A program made the position numbers and the translations under genes. A stretch of 64,000 nucleotides of DNA from Sisyra terminalis (lineage: Eukaryota > Arthropoda > Insecta > Neuroptera > Sisyridae), in the NCBI GenBank assembly GCA_958496175.1, contig OY292274.1:30543482-30607481 (forward strand). The letters are read 5' to 3'. The notes under the pieces were generated by a model. That model did no database searches, had not been told where the DNA came from, and saw nothing but the letters and a program-made list of their open reading frames with translations. Positions 57,443-64,000 of the stretch are shown piece by piece; positions within the stretch are counted from its first letter, which is position 1, and each line of letters begins with the position of its first letter.

Positions 57443-60400
57443 TTAATTAGTTGACTCACTTCCCCTACGATACCCTCGATAAGATCTTCGCGGTATTTTT
57501 AAATCGTTTACACTAAAAACACCAATCAATTTATTATCCTTATCGCACACGTTAACTAAACTGTTTGAATAAAAACTATGGATGTAATACGGTCCTCGCC
57601 TTATTGGGACGAGCTTCCCTGAAAACCTATCAGCCTTTTTGCTCAGTTGTTTATTTTTGATGAATACCTCGGCTCCAACGGCTAAGTCAATATTTGGTTC
57701 TGGTACCCGATCATCCTGTTTTCGTTGAGCTTTTATCATAAAGTACTCGATGTAATGTCGTAGCTCATCAATTAACGCAATTACAGTGGTGCGATTATTC
57801 TGGTTCCCTAATTCGGTCAAAACTTTTCCTCCCCGATGAAGGTCTAAGTACCTTGGATCTCGGCCAAAATTCAAATAAGCTGGACTGACAGTCAGCGAGC
57901 TGTGAACAGATGTATTATAAGCGTACACGAGTTCTGGCAGATTCTGATCCCATTTAGAATGTTTATCTGAAAGAAAAGTTCGAATTAGTGTCTTTAAGTT
58001 ACGATTTATTCTTTCCACAGGGTTCGCCTGCGGATGATAAGTTGGTGTCAGTTCATGTATTATGTGCTGCGCCTGTAAGTATCCTGTAACGGTCTTATTT
58101 ACAAACTCGGTCCCGTTATCGGTCACAACTACTCGTGGATAGCCCCAACGGTTAAACACTGTCCGCAAAAAGTAGACAACCTTTTGCCCAGTTGGTTCAG
58201 AAATAGATTGAACCTCTAGATACCTTGAATACATATCGCATAAAACAAATAGGTGAGTTTTCATATTGGTTGACCTGGGAAGAGGTCCGACTGTGTCCAG
58301 AGAAACACTCTCCCATAGTTCCGTAATTGGTCTATGCCTTGGTACAACAACTGGTGGATTGGTGTCTGGTTTTTGTAACTTACAAACAGTACACTCACTT
58401 ACATATTTCATCACATCATGGTACATATTGGGCCAATAATAGTGACTGGCAACCAAATGGTATGTTTTGGCAATACCACCATGTCCTGACACGAGTTCGT
58501 CATGCGCTTTAGTGATTATTGACATGCGCTCTTCTGGTGTCACTACCATTTTCCAATGCTCCGGCGCATCTGTGAACAGTTCACTGGGGTGTCTAGGTCG
58601 ATAATAATATAGAGTTCCCTCTATGAGTTTCCATTGAGGGAACCGCTCTGGAGTAGCCTTGACCTCCTTCATCTTTCTATCGTACCACTGATGTCGTGTG
58701 TCCCGTACTCGACTTACTCTCTCTTTTTCCGGTTCATTATCTTCATACGCTCGAGAGAGAGCGTCAGCCGCTTCATTGTTAATGCCGGGTCGATGAACTA
58801 TAGTAATTGTCCATAATGAGTACTCGGCGACCCACCTGGCAAGTCGTCCTCGCGGATTTTTGACATTTTGTAGCCACTTCAGACTGGCATGGTCTGTAAC
58901 TACTGTCACTGGATATTCCTCGTAGTAGCCTCGTAGTTTCTGGTAGGCCCAAATAACTGCGAGACACTCTTTCTCTGTTGTTGTATAGTTCCGTTCGTGT
59001 TTATTCAAAGATCGGCTAATTGCTGTCAGATGATATTCTCGATCTGGTCCTTTCTGAGTCAGTACTGCACCGATTCCGATATCGCAGGCATCCGTATATA
59101 AAATAAAAGGTAAATTATAATCCGGTACCGTCAATGCTGGTGCATTTAAAAGCATTTCTTTAATTTTAACAAACGCCTCCTGTTGTTCTGGTCCCCAAGT
59201 CCAGTTGGATTTTTCACTGGTCATTAATGTTAATGGACCTTGTACTTTTGCAACCATCTTCATATGTCGCCTGTACCAATTAACCATTCCCAAAAATCTC
59301 CTTAGCTGTTTCTTACTGGTAGGCTCTGGGTACTCTTCAATTGCGCGCAGTTTCTCTGGATCGGGGTGAAGCTCATTCCCTTTGATGATAAATCCGAGAT
59401 ATTTCATCTCGGGCACGCAAAAACGGCACTTTTCCCTTTTGATCATTAAACCTACTTCTCTGAAAATTTCAAATAATATTTTTAGCATATCCAGATGAAT
59501 TTCCATCGTCGGTGTAGCAACCACCCAATCGTCCATATAAGGGTGTACATAATTGATCCAATGAGCTGGTAACTCACGCTGGCGCAATACTTTTTTGATC
59601 ATTTGGATTATCAGATCCATTTTTCGCTGGAACGTTCCGGGCGCTGTTGATAAACCAAACGGCATTCTCACGAATTCGTAAGAGCCCATTCCCTCTACCG
59701 CAAACGCTGTGTACTGGCGATGCTCCGGTTTTATTGAAATCTGATAATAAGCGTTCGTACAATCAATCACACTTCGATACGCACCCTCTCGAATGACTTC
59801 CAGTGAGGTGTCAATCCGTCTCATTGGGTAGTTGACTATTTTCATGACCCTGTTAAGCGGTCTGTAGTCGATGCACATTCTCCATGCTTTGATGTCGTCT
59901 ACGTCTTGTCCTGGTAATAGCCTTTTCTTCACCATTACCGGTTGGAAACTCCACTCACTGGTACTGGGTTGAATGATACCTTGCTCCAGTAATTGTTCGA
60001 TGATTTTATGAAGAGCCTCGGTAACTTTAGGTGATCTCCTATATGGCTTGACGTGAATTGGTGTATAATCATTTAGTTCGATTTCGTATTCGACCCCTTT
60101 TAATGTCCCGAGCTCAGCCTGGTCCATTAATGCAAATTCCGAATCCAAAAAGCTACTTAATCTCGCCCAATCGGCGTCTGTTAAAGAGATATTACAGATT
60201 TGGTTACTCGGTGCTAACTTGTTCATAAGTCTTTGATCGGTGTCGTGTTTCCATGTCCATGTCATGTTGTCCGCATTTAAGCGTATTCCATGATCCATCA
60301 TGAATTTCATTCCGAATATTATATCATCTGGCATCTGATTGAATACCTCGAACCATGCGCTGATCTCTATGTCCTCAACTTCGAAGGCAACAAAGACTGC

Positions 60401-60979
60401 ATTAACACTCCGAATTGAAGAATTATTCGCTAAAATAAATGAGCTTCCAGATCGGTTAGATTTAACTTTCTGGATATTGTCTGGGATACTATCTGCAACA
60501 TTCTGTGCCATGAAGTTTCTGGTAGCTCCCGAGTCGAACAAAGCCAGGTATGATTGTTTTTTAATTTTAACACCACATGTAAACTGTTTACCTGCCATGG
60601 TATCGAACGCCCTGCAAGTCCTTATCCTTACTTCTTGACCCCCCGGCCGGAGTTGTTTTCCCGTTCCAACTACCTTCCTCTCCATCTCTTCTACTTCCAG
60701 TCCCATAAGGTTCTGACCAATGCAGCAGTTCCAAACATTACCCATCTCGTCACTTCTAGATTGGATGACTTTTTCTTTATTATTATCGCAACTTTCACAC
60801 TCGTCCACGGTTACTTCCGATTCACTTGTCGTCTGGTGGTCGTCTGTAATGCATTGCTCGTCCTCTGCATCTAGCTGGAAGTGGCGGGATAGCATTCCCC
60901 CTTGGCAAAGGACTGATGCATGGGGTACAGGAGCTCCGAGTGGGCTGGGCGCAATCTCCTGTTTGCATCGCGCTCGCAC
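57443..60979 (-). CDS. gypsy Pol: protease, reverse transcriptase, RNase H, integrase
   Basis: 1178 codons counted from a GTG, but the frame is open upstream into the gag end and is probably entered by -1 frameshifting. Aspartic protease: DSGAT at 149-153. Reverse transcriptase: first catalytic Asp at 406 (VIDCTNAYYQI), FVRMPFGLSTAP at 436-447 and YMDD at 481-484. RNase H: Asp630, Glu669, Asp696 and Asp739 (ADALSR). Integrase: His826/His833 with Cys863/Cys866 zinc site, then the DDE triad at Asp895, Asp954 (TDNGTEF) and Glu989. No stop or shift interrupts it. It processes Gag, copies the RNA into DNA and inserts it. Confidence 0.95.
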   Translation of the reverse strand: MRARCKQEIAPSPLGAPVPHASVLCQGGMLSRHFQLDAEDEQCITDDHQTTSESEVTVDECESCDNNKEKVIQSRSDEMGNVWNCCIGQNLMGLEVEEMERKVVGTGKQLRPGGQEVRIRTCRAFDTMAGKQFTCGVKIKKQSYLALFDSGATRNFMAQNVADSIPDNIQKVKSNRSGSSFILANNSSIRSVNAVFVAFEVEDIEISAWFEVFNQMPDDIIFGMKFMMDHGIRLNADNMTWTWKHDTDQRLMNKLAPSNQICNISLTDADWARLSSFLDSEFALMDQAELGTLKGVEYEIELNDYTPIHVKPYRRSPKVTEALHKIIEQLLEQGIIQPSTSEWSFQPVMVKKRLLPGQDVDDIKAWRMCIDYRPLNRVMKIVNYPMRRIDTSLEVIREGAYRSVIDCTNAYYQISIKPEHRQYTAFAVEGMGSYEFVRMPFGLSTAPGTFQRKMDLIIQMIKKVLRQRELPAHWINYVHPYMDDWVVATPTMEIHLDMLKILFEIFREVGLMIKREKCRFCVPEMKYLGFIIKGNELHPDPEKLRAIEEYPEPTSKKQLRRFLGMVNWYRRHMKMVAKVQGPLTLMTSEKSNWTWGPEQQEAFVKIKEMLLNAPALTVPDYNLPFILYTDACDIGIGAVLTQKGPDREYHLTAISRSLNKHERNYTTTEKECLAVIWAYQKLRGYYEEYPVTVVTDHASLKWLQNVKNPRGRLARWVAEYSLWTITIVHRPGINNEAADALSRAYEDNEPEKERVSRVRDTRHQWYDRKMKEVKATPERFPQWKLIEGTLYYYRPRHPSELFTDAPEHWKMVVTPEERMSIITKAHDELVSGHGGIAKTYHLVASHYYWPNMYHDVMKYVSECTVCKLQKPDTNPPVVVPRHRPITELWESVSLDTVGPLPRSTNMKTHLFVLCDMYSRYLEVQSISEPTGQKVVYFLRTVFNRWGYPRVVVTDNGTEFVNKTVTGYLQAQHIIHELTPTYHPQANPVERINRNLKTLIRTFLSDKHSKWDQNLPELVYAYNTSVHSSLTVSPAYLNFGRDPRYLDLHRGGKVLTELGNQNNRTTVIALIDELRHYIEYFMIKAQRKQDDRVPEPNIDLAVGAEVFIKNKQLSKKADRFSGKLVPIRRGPYYIHSFYSNSLVNVCDKDNKLIGVFSVNDLKIPRRSYRGYRRGSESTN

Positions 60980-60981
60980 TC
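60938..60981 (-). promoter_or_regulatory. Predicted frameshift-stimulating stem-loop
   Basis: Three nt after the slippery heptamer, GAGTG (60977-60981) can pair with CACTC (60938-60942). Inside it GCGCGAT (60967-60973) can pair with ATTGCGC (60949-60955) through seven pairs including one G-U, closing an 11-nt loop. Stem-loops or pseudoknots at this distance stimulate -1 frameshifting in retroviral-type elements. The pairing is read by eye; its stability was not computed. Confidence 0.6.
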
Positions 60982-62820
60982 CTAGTTTTTTGACGTGTGG
61001 CAGTTACATGTAGCTGCCGTTACACCCACTCTGAAACAACACACACAGATATCTATGCGTTCATTTCTGCATTCTCTGGTACGGTGTCCTCCTTTCTCCC
61101 CGCAGTTGATACAAATGTAGGTATCTCCTACGGATTTTATACTGTATCTTGAGCCGTTAGATCCTGATCTTTCTCGCTCCCTCGACACTGATTTGTCCCT
61201 GTAATTTTTATTATTTTTATTCTCACAAAGAACACTCACCTTTTTATTGTGGTCTTTACACTTTTCTTTCTTTTGTGAATTTTCTCTTTTCTTTTTCTTT
61301 TCTCGTTTCTGCACCCGTCTGAATGTTTCCACTTCTGAGTCTGTATCAGACGATTCTTCTTGTACAGAATCTTTTGTATCCTGCAGTCTTCTAATAGCTG
61401 ATCTCCTGGTTTCCTTGAATTTTCTTATGTTTGAGATTCTATTTTCCGCAATCGCAATTGCGTCTGTTAATTGTCTATATGTTGTTATCACTGGGAGCGT
61501 GTTTAATTCTTTTTGAATATCGCCCTCAAGTTTTGGTAATAATATATCAATCTGTTTTTCTATTGATATTTGATCATTCAGCTCGTCGAACTTTATTCTC
61601 ATCTTTTTCACAAATTGGTGAGGATCTTCATTCTTCTGCTGGTACATATTAAACACCTCTTGTAATATGTCCGAGTCTTTTATTGTTTTGCAGAATGTCA
61701 TTATAAATGTGTCTTCTACTTCATACCAATTTGTCCAGGTATTTATATTCTGCTTGATCCATTCTTTTTCGCTGTTCAGTGCAATTTTTAAAAGTTCTAT
61801 CCTGTCTTCGAAATTTAATCTATGGTCTTCACATGTCTCTGTGAATGACTGTAACCATTGCCTTGGTTGTGTATTTTTACCGTACGTGAGGTCCTTAACT
61901 CTGATCAGTGTCTCCATTGCTTTAATCTTGTCAGCTGTTCTCTTCAAATCACTTCCATATCCGTACGATTGGTTAGTTGATCCAGACTGGTATTGTTGTT
62001 GGTGGTATCTCGAGTTATGACATTGATCTCTGGGTCGACTTTGACTGCTATTTAGTCCTTCTGGTTTATGTGATTTTATTTCACTTCGCCTGTTTATTAT
62101 TCTGGTCGAGTTTCTAATCCGTGGATCCTCTACGTATATTGTATCGTCGAATAGTGTTACTCCTTTAGCAATATAGTTCAATATTGGGTTTCCCCAATGC
62201 CCTGGATTACTCCGATCTAGGTTTAGTTCTTGATCCAAGCGTCTTATCAGGTTTTGTTCTGTAATAACTGGTAACGAGTTGATTAATTCTACTTGTACTT
62301 CCACATTTTTCTCGCATCTTATTTTTTCTTTTGTCCAGAGTATGTGGTTTGCCATTGCATTACACCACTCATTAATTTCTTCATGTAGCTTTTTATTTTC
62401 CTGCATTGTTTTTAGGAACGTTTGTCTTTTATTTTTAACCGTGTTCCATAACCTCTCTTCATTCGTCAGGAATGTACTGTTTCCATCAATTCTGTATCTG
62501 TTGCCATTTGCTCGGCTTCCATTCGCTGGTTCTTGTTCGCTTTCGCTGCTGTCTTCATCATTGTCCTGTGCTACATATGACTGACTGGTATGGATTCCAG
62601 CTGCCCATTGGTTACTTTTTCTTATGTGTAATGGTGTATTTAATGTTCTCATATCTGTGATTTTTGGAAAGTTAATTATTGTCGTGTCCATTTCTTTCTG
62701 CTGGTCCACTTGTAGCTGTGATGTACTTGCCGCTAAAGTCTTGCTTATTTCTGTAACTTTCTCTCTCAGCTGTTGCATCTCTTCCTGTATTTCCTTCTGA
62801 GCCCTGCGTGTCTTAACCAT
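60982..62820 (-). CDS. gypsy Gag polyprotein
   Basis: 612 codons from an ATG at 62818-62820. A short coiled-coil-like N-terminus (residues 1-32) precedes a hydrophilic region. A retrotransposon-gag capsid-like domain lies at about 290-465 (with PRQWLQSFTETCEDHRLNF), then a basic stretch (504-523). The C-terminus has a zinc knuckle of unusual spacing, Cys570-x2-Cys573-x5-His579-x4-Cys584. A second knuckle-like array follows, Cys592-x2-Cys595-x4-Val600-x4-Cys605, in which Val replaces the zinc-binding His. Gag assembles the particle and packages element RNA. The frame ends in TAG right after the slippery heptamer. Confidence 0.92.
   Translation of the reverse strand: MVKTRRAQKEIQEEMQQLREKVTEISKTLAASTSQLQVDQQKEMDTTIINFPKITDMRTLNTPLHIRKSNQWAAGIHTSQSYVAQDNDEDSSESEQEPANGSRANGNRYRIDGNSTFLTNEERLWNTVKNKRQTFLKTMQENKKLHEEINEWCNAMANHILWTKEKIRCEKNVEVQVELINSLPVITEQNLIRRLDQELNLDRSNPGHWGNPILNYIAKGVTLFDDTIYVEDPRIRNSTRIINRRSEIKSHKPEGLNSSQSRPRDQCHNSRYHQQQYQSGSTNQSYGYGSDLKRTADKIKAMETLIRVKDLTYGKNTQPRQWLQSFTETCEDHRLNFEDRIELLKIALNSEKEWIKQNINTWTNWYEVEDTFIMTFCKTIKDSDILQEVFNMYQQKNEDPHQFVKKMRIKFDELNDQISIEKQIDILLPKLEGDIQKELNTLPVITTYRQLTDAIAIAENRISNIRKFKETRRSAIRRLQDTKDSVQEESSDTDSEVETFRRVQKREKKKKRENSQKKEKCKDHNKKVSVLCENKNNKNYRDKSVSRERERSGSNGSRYSIKSVGDTYICINCGEKGGHRTRECRNERIDICVCCFRVGVTAATCNCHTSKN
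60985..60991 (-). promoter_or_regulatory. -1 ribosomal frameshift site A AAA AAC
   Basis: On the minus strand the gag codons TCA AAA AAC TAG contain the canonical X XXY YYZ heptamer A AAA AAC immediately before the gag stop. Slipping back one base carries the ribosome into CTA GGA GTG and the open pol frame. The frame relation of gag and pol is exactly -1. Confidence 0.85.
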
Positions 62821-63155
62821 TTTTACAATTGTTATCGTCCGTTTGTCCGTAAAAGAAAAGGAATTAATTTAAATTTATGATTAATAAATGGACATACAAT
62901 ATTTCATTCGTTGGATCAGAATCTCTTAGCCTGTTGCTTGTTACACCTGTCAATAACTATATAATAAAAATAAATAAATAACTTTATAAAACTTGGTTGT
63001 TTCTATCATTTATGCGTCGCTATTTTCGATGCGTTCTTTATGATAGCTGCTCAACGTTTAGTTACTACCTTATCGATTGAAAGGCTGATAGATTTCCAGT
63101 TGACCTCTGAAATAAATAAAGTCAGCTTAATTAATTAAAATAACTAATTAAAACC
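62821..63155 (-). other. gypsy untranslated leader
   Basis: About 335 nt between the primer binding site and the gag ATG. AT-rich; presumed to hold the RNA packaging signal. No motif recognised. Confidence 0.6.
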
Positions 63156-63167
63156 CGTTGGGCGCCA
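63156..63167 (-). other. Primer binding site, tRNA-Lys
   Basis: TGGCGCCCAACG on the minus strand, one base inside the 5' LTR end. It is complementary to the 3' end of insect tRNA-Lys(CUU) (...CGTTGGGCGCCA), as in several insect gypsy elements. Confidence 0.85.
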
Positions 63168-63168
63168 T

Positions 63169-63860
63169 TGTTACGTTGGGGAAACGTAATTCGAGATCTA
63201 ACAAAGTGTCTCGTTTTCGTGGGTTAGCCTGACTAGCACTTAGCTCCATAAACATGTTCAGATGTGGTCCTGGACGTGGCTGGTTGGATCCTTCGCTGGT
63301 ACCATGGACAGGGCAGGTGAATAGGGCTCCGGTAAATCACGATTTCTGGTTTTCGTTGTTTTATACGTTAAAAAAAACAACACAATATTGACACGCTGCC
63401 ACAAATTCTCCACTCACACACAAGAGTTTATTAATCAATAATTAGAGGTTATCATTAATATAAACCATTTAATTAGCTGTACCATTTACAAAATATTGAC
63501 ACGCTGCCACAAATTTTCCACTCGCACACAAGAGTTTATCAATCAATAATTAGAGGTTATCATTAATATAAATAATTAATTAGCTGTACCATTTTATCAA
63601 TTACTATCAACGCTACCTGAAATGCAGGGTTAACCAACTGCAACCCATGCACAATCAGTACAAATAGCTTACAATTAATTGATATGGTCAACAATTCTAA
63701 AGATGAACCACGTGCTCTGCACTTAATATATTTTTACATAACCTCAAAAAAAGGCTTAAACGTGGGAATCCACGCCCTTTTATAGTCCTCGCCGCCATGA
63801 CAGTGGCGTCACGGATTTATCCGAATGCGTTCGGAGGCGCACGATGCCAACATCGTAACA
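63169..63860 (-). repeat. 5' LTR of gypsy element (692 bp)
   Basis: Same length as, and as far as I can read the same sequence as, the 3' LTR; termini TGTTACG/CGTAACA. In element direction it holds ATAAAAGG at 63776-63783 as probable TATA box, so transcription would start about 25-30 nt further along the minus strand. Confidence 0.95.
63776..63783 (-). promoter_or_regulatory. TATA-like box of gypsy 5' LTR
   Basis: ATAAAAGG on the minus strand, about 80 nt from the outer LTR edge, followed by the palindrome-like GCGTGGATTCCCACG. The best core promoter candidate in the LTR. Confidence 0.5.
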
Positions 63861-63864
63861 TCTT
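63861..63864. repeat. Target site duplication of gypsy element, right
   Basis: TCTT, identical to 56324-56327. Confidence 0.8.
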
Positions 63865-64000
63865 TTACTGCTGATTGATTAAAAAATTACAAAATGATGG
63901 TAGGTTTTCTTAAGATCCGCGCTGCAAATAAGGGTGCCTGCTGTTACATAGACTTTGATTGCCAGACTTCTGACGTGAGCTTATTTCAACTACCCTAAGA

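Larger units (their letters stand above)
56328..63860 (-). mobile_element. Complete Ty3/gypsy LTR retrotransposon (7.5 kb)
   Basis: The element reads on the minus strand: 5' LTR (63169-63860), tRNA-Lys primer binding site, ~335-nt leader, gag, pol in the -1 frame, a 3' non-coding region with pentamer repeats, polypurine tract and 3' LTR (56328-57019). It is flanked by TCTT. The pol order protease, RT, RNase H, integrase places it in the Ty3/gypsy group; there is no envelope-like frame. The two 692-bp LTRs appear identical in a line-by-line reading and both coding frames are open, so the insertion is very recent and may be competent. Confidence 0.95.

Noticed and set aside
60977..60979. GTG as an independent start for Pol
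   Set aside because: The frame is open upstream to a slippery heptamer at the gag end, so frameshift fusion explains pol expression better than a GTG start in a eukaryote.
60339..61013. Plus-strand frames of about 100 codons over gag-pol
   Set aside because: Antisense to well-supported Gag and Pol; no independent features.

Overview
The window looks like a repeat-rich, gene-poor stretch of an arthropod (most likely insect) nuclear genome. It is strongly AT-rich with long homopolymer runs. Every long open reading frame belongs to a transposable element, and the element types (an I-like LINE with RNase H, a Ty3/gypsy element primed by tRNA-Lys, pogo, Tc1, hAT and Helitron relics) are those of insect genomes. 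I could not narrow the species and found no host gene exon I can defend. The best non-transposon coding candidate is a 93-codon open frame at 4289-4570 (minus), held weakly.

Layout. 1-0.75 kb: a GC-richer block ending in CpG-rich palindromes. 0.75-41 kb: AT-rich DNA with many small elements. These are a tandem 80-bp duplication (4.75 kb), a foldback (6.15 kb), three copies of a palindromic MITE (8.8, 34.6, 36.4 kb), two solo LTRs of one family (9.98 and 24.46 kb), a hAT relic with transposase remains (13.2-14.1 kb), two tRNA-derived SINE copies (18.4 and 32.0 kb), a Tc1/mariner-type element (18.9 kb; a second, inverted copy at 49.2 kb), two hAT MITEs (20.1 and 24.9 kb), a pogo relic (22.0 kb), a Helitron-like relic with helicase remains (23.4-24.2 kb), a non-autonomous Helitron with A|TC...CTAG|T ends (33.6-34.4 kb) and a nested-inverted-repeat element (37.3-38.15 kb).

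41.474-46.891 kb (minus): an end-to-end I-like non-LTR retrotransposon with a 10-bp target duplication, ORF1, and ORF2 (endonuclease, reverse transcriptase, RNase H). ORF2 is split inside RNase H by a -1 frame change at an A11 run. It is followed by a Tc1-like transposase relic. 47.3-56.3 kb: AT-rich DNA with a mixed inverted/tandem repeat (50.5 kb), a GC-rich insert (52.1 kb) and a ~310-bp foldback (53.4 kb).

56.328-63.860 kb (minus): a complete Ty3/gypsy LTR retrotransposon with 692-bp LTRs that look identical by eye, a TCTT target duplication, tRNA-Lys primer binding site, polypurine tract, intact gag and an intact protease-RT-RNase H-integrase pol. Pol lies in the -1 frame. A canonical A AAA AAC slippery heptamer sits directly before the gag stop, with a predicted hairpin just downstream, so Gag-Pol is probably made by -1 ribosomal frameshifting. 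This is the youngest and most interesting object in the window.
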